Assembly: GCF_004339745.1 (NCBI RefSeq) | Contig: NZ_SMGP01000001.1 | Coordinates: forward strand, 1,488,001-1,552,000 | Origin: Paraburkholderia sp. BL9I2N2 | Lineage (GTDB): Bacteria > Pseudomonadota > Gammaproteobacteria > Burkholderiales > Burkholderiaceae | Direction: 5' to 3' | Length of the DNA stretch: 64,000 nucleotides | Part shown: piece after piece, positions 44,290-53,761 of the stretch | Numbering within the stretch: the first letter of the stretch is position 1 | Layout of the letters: every line of letters begins with the position of its first letter | Program-made: the position numbers and the translations under genes | The notes under the pieces: model-generated | Databases searched by the model: none | The model's input: only the letters and a program-made list of their open reading frames with translations | Told to the model about the DNA's origin: nothing

Positions 44290-45216
44290 ATGGCCGTCCA
44301 TCGCACCATCGAACTGATCGCGCCGTCCGGGTATCCGCATGATCCCGAGGTGCTGCATCGCGCGTTGCAACGCTTCCATACGCAAGGGCATCACGTCGAG
44401 GGCGTGGAGGCGGCGCGGCGTCGCTATCAGCGCTTTGCCGGCACCGATGGCGAGCGCGCGGCCGATCTGAACCGGCTCGCCGACCCGTCGCGCAAGTTGC
44501 CGGACATCGTGCTGGCCGTGCGCGGCGGCTACGGCGCGGTGCGCATCCTGCACGGGCTCGACTACGACGGGCTGCAGCGGCGGCTGACCGATCAGCCGAT
44601 CGCGCTGGTGGGACACAGCGATTTCACCGCGATCCAGCTTGCGCTGCTGGCGCGTGCCGGCGTAAAGACCTTCGGCGGCCCGATGGTGATGAGCGACTTC
44701 GGCGCGGAGGAACTGAGCGAATTCACCATGCAGCACTTCTGGTCGGCGTTGACGAAGTCGACCATGACGGTCTCGAGCAACACGCCGCAAGCGCAGCCGG
44801 TCGACGTCTCAGGCATGTTGTGGGGCGGCAATCTGGCGGTGCTGGCATCGCTGATTGGCACGCCGTATATGCCGCCGGTGCAGGGCGGCATCCTGTTTGT
44901 CGAAGACGTCAACGAGCAACCGTTCCGGGTCGAGCGGATGATCTATCAATTGCACCTGGCCGGCATCCTCGCGCAGCAACAGGCGCTCGTGCTGGGCGAT
45001 TTCTCCGGCGCCAAACCCTACGACTACGACAATGGTTACGACCTGCACGCCATGATCGAGCAGGTGAGGTCGGTGATCGGTATTCCGGTCGTCACCGGCC
45101 TTCAATTCGGGCATGTCCGCAACATGCTGACGCTGCCGGTGGGCGCGGACGCGCATCTCGTCGCCGACGCACACGGGTTCAAACTGAGTATGTCGGGCTA
45201 TCCGTACCTGGCCTGA
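44290..45216 (+). CDS. ldcA: muramoyltetrapeptide LD-carboxypeptidase (S66 family)
   Basis: A 308-residue serine peptidase of family S66. It removes the terminal D-alanine from peptidoglycan tetrapeptides during wall recycling. The nucleophile is in VGHSDFTAIQLAL (about residue 112); VRGGYGAVRILHGLDY and the Glu/His region FVEDVNEQPFRVERMIYQL match. The ATG at 44290 fits the family N-terminus IELIAPSGYP. It follows tadA by 38 bases and ends at a strong terminator. Confidence 0.92.
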   Translation: MAVHRTIELIAPSGYPHDPEVLHRALQRFHTQGHHVEGVEAARRRYQRFAGTDGERAADLNRLADPSRKLPDIVLAVRGGYGAVRILHGLDYDGLQRRLTDQPIALVGHSDFTAIQLALLARAGVKTFGGPMVMSDFGAEELSEFTMQHFWSALTKSTMTVSSNTPQAQPVDVSGMLWGGNLAVLASLIGTPYMPPVQGGILFVEDVNEQPFRVERMIYQLHLAGILAQQQALVLGDFSGAKPYDYDNGYDLHAMIEQVRSVIGIPVVTGLQFGHVRNMLTLPVGADAHLVADAHGFKLSMSGYPYLA

Positions 45217-45231
45217 ACCGGCGCAGGAGGG

Positions 45232-45259
45232 AAGCGGGCGGCCGCCCGCTTTCTTTTTA
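45232..45259 (+). terminator. rho-independent terminator after ldcA
   Basis: A 20-base perfect palindrome (AAGCGGGCGGCCGCCCGCTT) followed by TCTTTTT. Ends the DUF1992-tadA-ldcA transcript. Confidence 0.8.
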
Positions 45260-45329
45260 AGATCATTAACGCAACTAACGGTCAGTTCCTATGGACCACC
45301 GCCAACAGAACGACTCGTGAAGGTCCTTC

Positions 45330-45347
45330 GATTTTGTTGACAAAATC
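45330..45347. promoter_or_regulatory. GntR-type operator candidate, distal
   Basis: GATTTTGTTGACAAAATC is a perfect 8-bp inverted repeat with a 2-base centre; the core TTGTTGACAA recurs at 45476-45485. Confidence 0.6.
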
Positions 45348-45474
45348 CGCCATCAATAGACGACCCCAGCCTCACCTAATTAAACTCGTACTGAGGCGGC
45401 ACTAGGCACTCAAGCCGAGCCGGCAGCGCGCCAGCTCGCCCTCATCGCGAAGATTGTCGAAATTCGAAGCAAAA

Positions 45475-45506
45475 ATTGTTGACAATCTTTATGTCCATCC
45501 TATGAT
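45475..45506 (+). promoter_or_regulatory. sigma-70 promoter with overlapping GntR operator
   Basis: TTGACA (45479-45484), 16-base spacer and TATGAT (45501-45506), 25 bases before the GntR start. The -35 box lies within ATTGTTGACAAT, a palindrome sharing its core with the site at 45330-45347, so repression by the regulator itself is likely. Confidence 0.7.
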
Positions 45507-45530
45507 GACCTACATACCGAGACGAACATC

Positions 45531-46271
45531 ATGTCCGACACAGAGTCCGCAGCCGCCAATAGTTCGAAACCCGAAGTGATTGCCGAGCGCATCCGCGCCG
45601 CGATCCTCGAGCATCGGCTCGCGCCGGGCTCAAAGTTGACAGAAGCGCAGTTGTGCGAAGTATTCGGCGTGAAGCGCGGCCCGATCCGGCAGGCGCTGGC
45701 GCAGTTGGCGACTGATCACCTCGTCGACCTCGAACCGAATCGCGGAGCGTTCGTAGCAAGCCCGTCGCTGCAGGAAGTGCACGAAGTGTTCGAGATGCGT
45801 CGCATCATCGAGTTGGCGGTGGTCGAAAAGATTTGCACTGGTCACGGCATGCGGCGTTTGAAGAGCATCGGCAGCATGATCGGCCGGGAACGCAAAGCGT
45901 TCGAGACACGTGATTTTCCGGCGTGGATTCGCCTGTCGGGCGAGTTTCACACCGAGCTGGCGGGACTCACCGGCAATGCGGTGTTGTGCGACTGCCTGAA
46001 CGGTCTGGTGGCGCGCTCCACGCTGATTTCCGCGCTGTACGAGTCGCTCGGACGCAGCCCATGCTCGTTCGAGGACCACGAAGCCATTCTCGCCGCGCTC
46101 GACGCCGGCGATGCAAAAGAGGCGGCGGCCTTGATGTCGCGCCATCTGCAAAGCGTCGAGTTGAAGATGCTGGACCGCCCCGCACGTGGCGCGGCCGATC
46201 TGCACGAAGTGTTCGGCGCACTCAACGGTGCAGCCAGAGATTCATCGAAGACAAAGTCCGCGCAAGGCTGA
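45531..46271 (+). CDS. GntR-family transcriptional regulator (FadR/FCD type)
   Basis: A 246-residue regulator. An N-terminal GntR winged helix (LTEAQLCEVFGVKRGPIRQA) is followed by an FCD effector domain with metal-ligand-type residues (EFHTELAGLTGN, EDHEAILAALDAGDAKEAAALMSRHL). Two repeats with TTGTTGACAA cores upstream suggest autoregulation. It stands at the head of the purine catabolism region and probably controls the NCS1 transporter and allantoin genes; the effector may be an allantoin-pathway intermediate, by analogy with HpxS-type regulators. Confidence 0.9.
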   Translation: MSDTESAAANSSKPEVIAERIRAAILEHRLAPGSKLTEAQLCEVFGVKRGPIRQALAQLATDHLVDLEPNRGAFVASPSLQEVHEVFEMRRIIELAVVEKICTGHGMRRLKSIGSMIGRERKAFETRDFPAWIRLSGEFHTELAGLTGNAVLCDCLNGLVARSTLISALYESLGRSPCSFEDHEAILAALDAGDAKEAAALMSRHLQSVELKMLDRPARGAADLHEVFGALNGAARDSSKTKSAQG

Positions 46272-46605
46272 GGCAAGCGGCCGGCGCGCGCCCATTACCG
46301 GTGCGCGCCGCACTGAATTGAACTGAACGAATCTAGCGTTGCAAGGCGGCTCGGCGTGAGCGCTGCCGGCTTGTGCACGCGTGTCCGCCGCCGGGCGACG
46401 GGCTTCGAGTAGTAACGCATCGCCGGGAAGTCGCGGCTGCTGGCGGTGCGATAAACACAGTACTTCAGGTACGGAGACATCCGCGGCACGGCCGGACAGA
46501 CGCGCCAAGACCCTTCGTCCCATACGGACGAGGCGGGCGCGACTGGCATGGCCGATGCAACGTCCTTCGATTCGCTATCGACGGTCCCTATTCCAAGGAG
46601 GAATC
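46272..46605. other. intergenic region before NCS1 transporter
   Basis: 334 bases without gene. It must contain any separate promoter of the transporter operon; no repeat of the TTGTTGACAA site was found in it. A strong AAGGAGG ribosome binding site ends it. Confidence 0.5.
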
Positions 46606-48087
46606 ATGGCTCAGTTCAGTGCAGCGCCCGGCAATCCCGCAATTCCCACTTATGCAGACGACGGCGCGCCCAGCGAACCGTCCATGCCCGCAGGCTACAG
46701 CGACCGCCTCTATAACGAGGATCTCGCGCCGTTGCGGCATCAAACCTGGGGCGCTTACAACATCTTTGCGTTCTGGATGTCGGACGTGCACAGCGTCGGC
46801 GGCTATGTGTTCGCGGGCAGTCTGTTCGCGCTCGGCCTGACGAGCTGGCAAGTGCTGATCGCGCTGCTGGTCGGCATCACCATCGTCAACCTGTTGTGCA
46901 ACCTGATCGCCAAGCCGAGCCAGGCGAACGGCGTGCCGTATCCGGTAGCGTGCCGCGCGACCTTCGGCGTGCTCGGCGCGAATATTCCCGCGGTGATTCG
47001 AGGCCTGATTGCGGTCGCGTGGTACGGCATTCAGACCTATCTGGCCTCGAGCGCGCTGGTGATCGTCGTGTTGAAGTTCGTTCCGCAGTTGCTGCCTTAC
47101 GCCGATGTTCATCATCATGGCTTCATGGGACTCTCGACGCTCGGCTGGACCGGTTTCATGCTGCTGTGGGTGTTGCAGGCACTGGTGTTCTGGCACGGCA
47201 TGGAGACCATCAAGAAGTTCATCGACTTCGCCGGTCCCGCGGTCTACGTGGTGATGTTCATTCTCGCGGGCTACATGGTGTATCGCGCGGGATGGCGCAA
47301 CATCGGCATCAACCTGGGTGGCGTCAAATATCACGGCATGCAGGTCGTTCCGGTGATGATCACGGCGATCTCGCTGGTGGTGTCGTATTTCTCCGGACCG
47401 ATGCTGAATTTCGGCGACTTTTCGCGCTACGGCAAGAGCTTTCGCAGCGTGCAGCGCGGCAACTTCTGGGGGCTGCCGGTCAACTTCCTGGCCTTCTCGC
47501 TGGTGACGGTGATCACGACCGCCGCCACGCTGCCGGTGTTCGGCGAACTGATCACGGACCCGGTCGAAACCGTGGGCCGTATCGACTATCCGACTGCGGT
47601 GATTCTCGGCGCGCTGACCTTCACGATCGCGACTATCGGCATCAACATCGTCGCCAACTTCGTCTCGCCGGCTTTCGACTTTTCCAACGTGGCGCCGCGC
47701 CTCATTAGCTGGCGCATGGGCGGTATGCTCGCAGCGGTCGCGTCGATCTTCATCACCCCGTGGAATCTGTTCAACAACCCGGCCGTGATCCACTACACGC
47801 TCGACGTCCTCGGCAGTTTCATCGGACCTTTGTACGGCGTACTGATTGTTGACTACTATCTGGTGAAGCGTCAGAAGATCGTCCTCGACGATCTGTACAC
47901 GGTCGCGCCCACTGGTTCGTACTGGTATCGCAACGGCGTCAACTACCGGGCTGTCGCTGCGCTGCTGCCGGCTGCCGTGATCGCGGTAATCTGCGTGATG
48001 GTGCCCGCGCTCGACGGCATGGCGAATTTCTCGTGGTTCATTGGCGCAGGCCTCGCCGCGCTGTTCTATCGCGTTCTCGCACGCTGA
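46606..48087 (+). CDS. NCS1 family nucleobase/allantoin/hydantoin symporter
   Basis: A 493-residue inner-membrane permease with about 12 helices. NCS1 hallmarks: YNEDLAPLRHQTWGAYNIFA near the N-terminus, KPSQANGVPYPVACRATFGV, GPMLNFGDFSRYGKSFRSV and FIGPLYGVLIVDYYLVKRQ. The AAGGAGG site fixes the start. These symporters import uracil, allantoin, hydantoins or cytosine. The racemase directly behind it and the allantoin genes favour allantoin or a related ureide, but other nucleobases are possible. Confidence 0.92.
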   Translation: MAQFSAAPGNPAIPTYADDGAPSEPSMPAGYSDRLYNEDLAPLRHQTWGAYNIFAFWMSDVHSVGGYVFAGSLFALGLTSWQVLIALLVGITIVNLLCNLIAKPSQANGVPYPVACRATFGVLGANIPAVIRGLIAVAWYGIQTYLASSALVIVVLKFVPQLLPYADVHHHGFMGLSTLGWTGFMLLWVLQALVFWHGMETIKKFIDFAGPAVYVVMFILAGYMVYRAGWRNIGINLGGVKYHGMQVVPVMITAISLVVSYFSGPMLNFGDFSRYGKSFRSVQRGNFWGLPVNFLAFSLVTVITTAATLPVFGELITDPVETVGRIDYPTAVILGALTFTIATIGINIVANFVSPAFDFSNVAPRLISWRMGGMLAAVASIFITPWNLFNNPAVIHYTLDVLGSFIGPLYGVLIVDYYLVKRQKIVLDDLYTVAPTGSYWYRNGVNYRAVAALLPAAVIAVICVMVPALDGMANFSWFIGAGLAALFYRVLAR

Positions 48088-48113
48088 AGCTTGCAGACGC
48101 AACAGGAGTCGAT

Positions 48114-48980
48114 ATGCGCATCAAACTGATCAACCCGAATACGACCCAACGCATGACGGAAGCGATGGGCCGCTGCGCGCGCGAAGTCGCCGCGCCGGGC
48201 ACTGAAATCATCGCGGTGAATCCGACCATGGGGCCGCCGTCGATCGAAGGCTATTACGACGAAGCGCTTGCGACGCCGGGCCTGCTCGCCGAAGTCGCCG
48301 CCGGCGAGCGCGAAGGTTGCGACGGCTACGTGATCGCCTGCTTCGGCGATCCCGGTCTGTACGCCGCGCGTGAGCTGGCGCGCGGCCCGGTGATCGGCAT
48401 TGCCGAAGCAGCGATGCACGCGGCCAGCGTGCTGGCGCCGGGCTTCTCGGTGGTGACCACGCTGGCGCGCACGTGCGGTATGGCGTGGCACCTCGCCGAG
48501 CGCTACGGCATGAAACGGTTTTGCCGCAACGTGCGCGCCACCGACGTCGCCGTGCTCGATCTCGACAAGCCTGGCTCGGCGGCGCGTCGCATCATCCTCG
48601 ACGAATGCCGGCGCGCGCTTGCGGAAGACGGTTCGGACGCCATCGTGCTCGGCTGCGCGGGCATGGCCGAGTTGTGCGCGGAGATCGAAGACGCGCTCGG
48701 CGCGCCGGTGATCGAGGGCGTGACGGCCGCTGTCAAGTGGACCGAGGCGCTGGTCGCGCTGCGTCTTTCGACGGCCAAACGCGGCGATTACGCCCGGCCG
48801 CTGGCCAAGCGCTACGACGGCGCGCTGGCATCTTTCAGCCCGACCGACACCGATCCGAATCCGCTCACGCCGCGAAGTTCTGCTGTCATTTCCGCCGCAA
48901 ATGCGCCGCAAACCGCAGGAACGGCCGATTTATTGCGGGTAAACACTACAGAATCTGGGCCGCACATACATTCAGTCTGA
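48114..48980 (+). CDS. allantoin/hydantoin racemase-like protein (Asp/Glu racemase family)
   Basis: A 288-residue cofactor-free racemase. The two catalytic cysteines lie in VIACFGDPG (about residue 79) and IVLGCAGM (about residue 184), and the N-terminus KLINPNTTQRMTEAM is typical. In the allantoin context it probably interconverts (R)- and (S)-allantoin, like HpxA. It has a C-terminal extension of about 45 residues beyond the usual family length. It begins 27 bases after the transporter gene, so the two are cotranscribed. Confidence 0.87.
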   Translation: MRIKLINPNTTQRMTEAMGRCAREVAAPGTEIIAVNPTMGPPSIEGYYDEALATPGLLAEVAAGEREGCDGYVIACFGDPGLYAARELARGPVIGIAEAAMHAASVLAPGFSVVTTLARTCGMAWHLAERYGMKRFCRNVRATDVAVLDLDKPGSAARRIILDECRRALAEDGSDAIVLGCAGMAELCAEIEDALGAPVIEGVTAAVKWTEALVALRLSTAKRGDYARPLAKRYDGALASFSPTDTDPNPLTPRSSAVISAANAPQTAGTADLLRVNTTESGPHIHSV

Positions 48981-48992
48981 CATGCACTATCT

Positions 48993-49024
48993 GCCCGGGT
49001 GTATGGGCGCACCCGGGTGTTTTC
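48993..49024 (+). terminator. rho-independent terminator after racemase gene
   Basis: CCCGGGTG and CACCCGGG pair with an 8-base loop, followed by TGTTTTC. Probable end or attenuation point of the NCS1-racemase transcript before puuE. Confidence 0.6.
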
Positions 49025-49153
49025 GCTACACTGGTCCAACTCGGCGCGGGCCGCCTGAAAGGCTTTTTTCTGCTGCTTTCGGTACGGCTTCTGGTGTTTT
49101 TCCAGCCACGCCCGCGTGAGCCATTTGCACTCAGCACGCAAGCTCACGCCAAC

Positions 49154-49174
49154 CTCACGTGCATGCCACGTGAG
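49154..49174. promoter_or_regulatory. inverted repeat upstream of puuE
   Basis: CTCACGTG and CACGTGAG flank a 5-base centre, 45 bases before the puuE start. A likely site for a dimeric regulator, identity unknown. Confidence 0.45.
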
Positions 49175-49218
49175 TTCCACGCGAATTTTACGTACCGTCA
49201 CCACGCATTCGTCAAACC

Positions 49219-50169
49219 ATGCCACTCGACCCGAACTACCCACGCGATCTGATCGGCTACGGCCGCCACCCGGTGCAGGCAAACTGGCCGGGTCGAGCGC
49301 GTGTCGCAGTGCAATTCGTCCTGAACTACGAAGAGGGCGGTGAAAACTGCGTGTTGCACGGCGATCCCGGCTCGGAGCAATTTCTGTCGGAAATCGTCGG
49401 CGCCGCGGCTTTTCCGGGGCGCCACATGAGCATGGAGTCGATCTACGAGTACGGCTCGCGCGCGGGCGTCTGGCGTATCCTGCGCGAATTCGAAAAGCGC
49501 AAGCTGCCGCTCACGGTGTTCGGCGTCGGCATGGCGGTCGAACGGCATCCGGAACTGGCGCGTGCCTTCGTCGAACTCGGTCATGAGATTGCTTGCCACG
49601 GCTATCGCTGGATTCACTATCAGGACATGGCGCCGGAGAAAGAAGCGGAACACATGCGCCTCGGCATGGAAGCGATCGAGCGCGTGACGGGCGAGCGTCC
49701 GCTCGGCTGGTACACCGGCCGCGACAGTCCCAATACGCGGCGCCTCGTCGCTGAATACGGCGGTTTCCTGTACGACTCGGATTACTACGGCGACGATCTG
49801 CCGTTCTGGATGGACGTCGACGTCACCGGTGGCGCGAAAGTGCCGCAACTGATCGTGCCGTACACGCTCGACACCAACGACATGCGCTTTGCGAGCCCGC
49901 AAGGCTTCAACACGGCGGACCACTTCTTCACGTACCTGCGCGACGCATTCGACGTGCTCTACGAAGAAGGCGACGAAGCGCCGAAGATGCTGTCCATCGG
50001 CATGCACTGCCGCCTGCTCGGGCGCCCTGGGCGCTTCCGCGCGCTGCAACGTTTTCTCGACCATATCGAACAGCACGATCGCGTGTGGGTGACGCGACGC
50101 GTCGATATTGCGCGCCACTGGCGCGAACATCATCCTTACCAACAAAACAACCGCGGGGCTGCGGCATGA
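49219..50169 (+). CDS. puuE: allantoinase, polysaccharide-deacetylase type
   Basis: A 316-residue cofactor-light allantoinase of the NodB/polysaccharide deacetylase family (PuuE). It opens the hydantoin ring of (S)-allantoin to allantoate. Typical blocks: DLIGYGRHPVQANWPGRARV at the N-terminus, LNYEEGGENCVLHGDPGSE, IACHGYRWIHYQDM and DSDYYGDDLPFW. It is unrelated to the metal-dependent AllB type. It overlaps uraD by 4 bases (ATGA), heading the puuE-uraD-alc-allA run. Confidence 0.93.
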   Translation: MPLDPNYPRDLIGYGRHPVQANWPGRARVAVQFVLNYEEGGENCVLHGDPGSEQFLSEIVGAAAFPGRHMSMESIYEYGSRAGVWRILREFEKRKLPLTVFGVGMAVERHPELARAFVELGHEIACHGYRWIHYQDMAPEKEAEHMRLGMEAIERVTGERPLGWYTGRDSPNTRRLVAEYGGFLYDSDYYGDDLPFWMDVDVTGGAKVPQLIVPYTLDTNDMRFASPQGFNTADHFFTYLRDAFDVLYEEGDEAPKMLSIGMHCRLLGRPGRFRALQRFLDHIEQHDRVWVTRRVDIARHWREHHPYQQNNRGAAA

Positions 50170-50687
50170 AGGCGATGCAATACACTCTGGACCAACTCAA
50201 CAGCACCTCGACCGACGCGTTCGTGGCAGCGCTGTCGGGCATTTTCGAGCACTCGCCGTGGGTCGCGGAAATTGCCGCGCAGCAACGGCCTTTCGCCAGC
50301 ATCGACGAGTTGCACCGCAAGATGTCGAACATCGTCGAAACGGCCGGTGAAGAGAAGCAACTGGCGTTGATCAATGCCCACCCGGAACTCGCCGGCAAGG
50401 CTGCCGTGCGCGGCGAACTGACGGCCGAATCCACGCGCGAGCAGAGCGGCGCCGGCCTCGCGCAGTGTACGCAGGAAGAATTCGATAGGCTGCTCGCGCT
50501 GAACGCCGCATATCGCGAGAAGTTCGGCTTTCCGTTCATTCTGGCCGTGCGCGGGTATGACCGTCACGGCATCATCGCGAACTTCGAGGCGCGCGTGAAC
50601 AATAGCCGCGCCGACGAATTGCGCGCGAGCCTCGATCAGATCTACCGCATCGCACGTTTCCGGCTCGACGACCTGATCGACGCGTAA
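50166..50687 (+). CDS. uraD: 2-oxo-4-hydroxy-4-carboxy-5-ureidoimidazoline (OHCU) decarboxylase
   Basis: A 173-residue enzyme that converts OHCU to (S)-allantoin, the last of the three steps from urate. Recognisable are FEHSPWVAEIAAQQRPF, the LALINAHPELAGKAAV block with the catalytic His, SREQSGAGL-like region TREQSGAGLAQCTQEEF, and KFGFPFILAVRGYDRHGI. Length is standard. ATG overlaps the puuE stop. Confidence 0.93.
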   Translation: MKAMQYTLDQLNSTSTDAFVAALSGIFEHSPWVAEIAAQQRPFASIDELHRKMSNIVETAGEEKQLALINAHPELAGKAAVRGELTAESTREQSGAGLAQCTQEEFDRLLALNAAYREKFGFPFILAVRGYDRHGIIANFEARVNNSRADELRASLDQIYRIARFRLDDLIDA

Positions 50688-50760
50688 GGTCTTATCACGC
50701 GTCGCTGGACTCGAACCGAAACGTTTTTTTCAGCACTGACAAACACTAAGGAAGACAAAG

Positions 50761-51774
50761 ATGGCACTCCCGATTCTCGACCCCAACGCACCGGAATTCA
50801 CGCGCCGCTATGTGAATCTGGCGGACCCGCGCCTGGGCGCGCAGGCGCTCGAGGCCAGCGACGATTTCTTCGCACCGAAGGAACGCATGCTGAATCCGGA
50901 GCCGGCCGTCTTCATTCCGGGCAAATACGACGACAACGGCAAGTGGATGGACGGCTGGGAAACGCGCCGCAAGCGCGCCAACGGCTATGACTGGTGCGTC
51001 GTGAAGCTGGCGCGTCCGGGCGTGATCAAGGGCCTCGATCTCGACACCAGCCACTTCACGGGCAACTTCCCGCCGGCGGCGTCGGTGGAAGCCGCGCGCG
51101 TGGTGGACGGCGCGCCGACCCAGTCGACGCAATGGACCGAAATCGTGCCGTCGACCACGTTGCAAGGCAATAGCCACCACTATCACGAAGTCAGCGACGC
51201 GAATGCGTACACGCACCTGCGCGTGCACATCTATCCGGACGGCGGTATCGCGCGTCTGCGTGTATATGGTCAACCGCAAGTCGACTGGGCCGGCGCGAGC
51301 CGCACCGAGCAGTTCGATCTCGCCGCGATGGAAAACGGCGCGTATCTGGTCGCGGCGAACAACCAGCACTTCGGCGCTGCGTCGACGATCCTGATGCCGG
51401 GCCGCGGCGTGAACATGGGCGACGGCTGGGAAACGCGCCGCCGTCGCGAGCCGGGCAACGACTGGGCGATCGTCGCGCTGGCGCAACCGGGCGTGATCAG
51501 GAAGATCGAAGTCGATACCGCGCACTTCAAGGGCAACTATCCGGACCGCTGCTCGATTCAGGCCGCGTACGTGACGGGCGGCACGGACAGTTCGCTGATT
51601 ACGCAAGCCATGTTCTGGCCGGTGCTGCTCGGTGAACAGAAGCTGAAGATGGACAACCAGCACTATTTCGAAAGCGAAATCGCGGCGCTGGGTCCGGTGA
51701 CGCACGTGCGCTTTAACATCATTCCGGACGGCGGCGTGTCGCGTCTGCGTCTGTGGGGTACGCTCGCATCATGA
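50761..51774 (+). CDS. alc: allantoicase
   Basis: A 337-residue allantoicase that splits allantoate to ureidoglycolate and urea. It consists of two repeated jelly-roll halves, visible as the internal duplicate [20 protein letters not shown] and [20 protein letters not shown], each followed by a GVI...D..HF.GN.P block. Length matches bacterial homologues. It follows uraD by 73 bases and overlaps allA by 4 bases. Confidence 0.94.
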   Translation: MALPILDPNAPEFTRRYVNLADPRLGAQALEASDDFFAPKERMLNPEPAVFIPGKYDDNGKWMDGWETRRKRANGYDWCVVKLARPGVIKGLDLDTSHFTGNFPPAASVEAARVVDGAPTQSTQWTEIVPSTTLQGNSHHYHEVSDANAYTHLRVHIYPDGGIARLRVYGQPQVDWAGASRTEQFDLAAMENGAYLVAANNQHFGAASTILMPGRGVNMGDGWETRRRREPGNDWAIVALAQPGVIRKIEVDTAHFKGNYPDRCSIQAAYVTGGTDSSLITQAMFWPVLLGEQKLKMDNQHYFESEIAALGPVTHVRFNIIPDGGVSRLRLWGTLAS

Positions 51775-52283
51775 AAACGCTCGCGATCGAACCGTTGACG
51801 AAGGAAGCGTTCGCCGCATTTGGCGACGTGATCGAACTCGAAGGCGCGAAGCAGATTCCGATCAATCTCGGCACGACGATCCGCTATCACGATCTCGCGA
51901 AAGTGGATGTCGACGACGAGAACGGCCGCACGCTCGTGAACCTGTTTCGCGGGCAGCCGCGCACGCTGCCGTTCGAACTGAAGATGCTCGAACGTCATCC
52001 GCTCGGCAGCCAGGCGTTCGTGCCACTGAACGACAAGCCGTATCTGGTGGTCGTGGCGCCGGCGGGCGAGCTGGATGCGTCGAAGATTCGCGCGTTCGTG
52101 ACGAGCGGCTGGCAGGGCGTGAACTATGGGAAGGGCGTATGGCATCATCCGCTGATCGCGTTGGGCGACGTGAGCGACTTTATCGTCGTCGATCGTGGCG
52201 GAGATGGCCTCAACCTCAATGAGCAGGATCTCGCGGAGTCGTTGTGGCTCACGGAAGATGCGTTGAGCGCGGTGGCTGTTTGA
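51771..52283 (+). CDS. allA: ureidoglycolate lyase
   Basis: A 170-residue cupin-fold enzyme that cleaves ureidoglycolate to glyoxylate and urea. Typical are [34 protein letters not shown] and [17 protein letters not shown]. It overlaps the allantoicase stop (ATGA), and a strong terminator follows. It is the final enzyme of the urate-to-glyoxylate pathway here. Urease, needed to use the released urea, is not in the window. Confidence 0.94.
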   Translation: MKTLAIEPLTKEAFAAFGDVIELEGAKQIPINLGTTIRYHDLAKVDVDDENGRTLVNLFRGQPRTLPFELKMLERHPLGSQAFVPLNDKPYLVVVAPAGELDASKIRAFVTSGWQGVNYGKGVWHHPLIALGDVSDFIVVDRGGDGLNLNEQDLAESLWLTEDALSAVAV

Positions 52284-52324
52284 GTTTTATCGCTTTGACG
52301 TAGCGAGCCGGTTGACTTAAAAAG

Positions 52325-52355
52325 AACCCACAGCATCAGTGCTGTGGGTTTTTTG
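52325..52355 (+). terminator. rho-independent terminator after allA
   Basis: AACCCACAGCA and TGCTGTGGGTT form an 11-bp stem with a TCAG loop, followed by TTTT. Ends the puuE-uraD-alc-allA transcript. Confidence 0.9.
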
Positions 52356-52411
52356 TTTTGGCGGCGAACCGCGAAGTTAGCGCGACGCCGTCGTTCCGCG
52401 TTTAGCTGCGT

Positions 52412-53761
52412 TTAGCTGCGTTTGGCAAGAAGCGGTGAATGCCCGATCACCTCGCGCGCGCGTTCCGCTGGTTCAGGCGCGGAAAAACCCGCGGCTTCGA
52501 TAGCCGGTTTGAGCCCTTTGAATTGCAGGCTCTTCTTCGGCGAACGCAAGGACGCCATGCCGTCGTCCCACGCGTGAAGCATGTGCTTCGCGACGGTGTG
52601 CCATTGCGTCTCGTTGCGCGCCGCTTCGATCAACTCATGGCCGACGGCGACGGCCGAATCGCACAGCGCCTCGACCATCTGCGCGTATTGTCGTGGCGCG
52701 ATGCCCATGCGCGTGTTGAAAAAACGCTCCATCGTTTTACCGGCCGCCCAGGTTTTGCGGCCGTCGATCGGCAAGCCCGGCGGATTGGCCGCGTAGCGTG
52801 GGTATGCCTGCGTCGTGACGATGTCGTAGACGGGCGTGAACGCGACATCGTCGACCGACGTATAGAACAACGCCACATTCTTCGTATGGCAGTCCGCGTT
52901 GCGTACGACGTAGTTCGTCAGCAAATGCCAGCCGAGATATTCCAGTTGCTGTCGCATGGTGTTGCGATCGAGCAGATACGCTCGCGCGGCATTGAGCATT
53001 TTTTCGCTGGTCGAGTTGTATTTTTCATGTGGCGGCAAACCCAATAGACCGCACATGTCTTCGATGCCGTAGGCCGGCAATCCTTGTGCGTCGACGTCGA
53101 AGCGTTCGACGATCAGCGCCCGGCCATCGTCCGACATCTGCGTGCGCGCGACCGGCGCGACGCCGAGCCGTTCCAGCACGCGCATGGAATAGAACTCGTT
53201 GAAGCCGAGAAACGGCGTGTTGTCGTCCGAGCCTTTGACGATGTGGCGGCTCGTCCGGATGGTCGGTTTGCCGAGCGGCATCGGCGTAGACGTGCTGGAC
53301 GTCGCGTCTTGAGGCGCGATGAACTTCGGCACGGCGCCCGAGATGGCCGCGCGCGCATATTCGCGCACGAGTTGCGCGAAATGTTCGGCCGTGTTGTCGC
53401 CGTGCAGAATGTCCTGCACGTCGAGCGCCTGCAGTTCCGTGCCCGGCGCGACGCCTTCGGGTGTCACGGTGACGCGGCCGATCCCCATGGCGCCGACCAC
53501 GGCGAGCAACGACAGGTCGGTGCCGTCGAGCAACGGCCCGAATTGCTCGCGGATCAGATTCAGCAGATAACCCTCCGGCAGGTTTTGCCGGAAAAACGGA
53601 TGCAGGTCGCGCGGCCAGCGCCAGGCCTCTTCACGCACCGGCATGGCCAGACTGACGAAGTCCGCCGCGCTCGCGTCGCGGTTGTATTTGAGGACGTAGT
53701 CGTCGCGCTCGCGAAATAGCGTGGCGACGTTCTTGCCCAGTACCTGAACGTCGAGCCTCAT
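52412..53761 (-). CDS. hipA: HipA-type toxin, Ser/Thr protein kinase
   Basis: A 449-residue kinase of the HipA family. The N-terminal couple_hipA domain (VLGKNVATLFRERDDYVLKY) precedes the HipA_C kinase fold. The catalytic loop is VRNADCHTKNVALFY (about residue 290), and the phosphorylatable loop region is IVKGSDDNTPFLGFNEFYSM (about residue 180). In E. coli HipA phosphorylates glutamyl-tRNA synthetase and induces persistence. The gene overlaps hipB by 4 bases. It lies between allA and puuD, interrupting the purine cluster. Confidence 0.92.
   Translation of the reverse strand: MRLDVQVLGKNVATLFRERDDYVLKYNRDASAADFVSLAMPVREEAWRWPRDLHPFFRQNLPEGYLLNLIREQFGPLLDGTDLSLLAVVGAMGIGRVTVTPEGVAPGTELQALDVQDILHGDNTAEHFAQLVREYARAAISGAVPKFIAPQDATSSTSTPMPLGKPTIRTSRHIVKGSDDNTPFLGFNEFYSMRVLERLGVAPVARTQMSDDGRALIVERFDVDAQGLPAYGIEDMCGLLGLPPHEKYNSTSEKMLNAARAYLLDRNTMRQQLEYLGWHLLTNYVVRNADCHTKNVALFYTSVDDVAFTPVYDIVTTQAYPRYAANPPGLPIDGRKTWAAGKTMERFFNTRMGIAPRQYAQMVEALCDSAVAVGHELIEAARNETQWHTVAKHMLHAWDDGMASLRSPKKSLQFKGLKPAIEAAGFSAPEPAERAREVIGHSPLLAKRS

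Larger units (their letters stand above)
45217..45530. other. intergenic region upstream of GntR gene
   Basis: 314 bases holding the ldcA terminator at left, two TTGTTGACAA-type repeats and the GntR promoter at right. No gene seen. Confidence 0.6.

Noticed and set aside
46588..48102. Long open frame opposite the NCS1 permease
   Set aside because: His/Asp/Arg-rich with no motif; shadow of the transporter.
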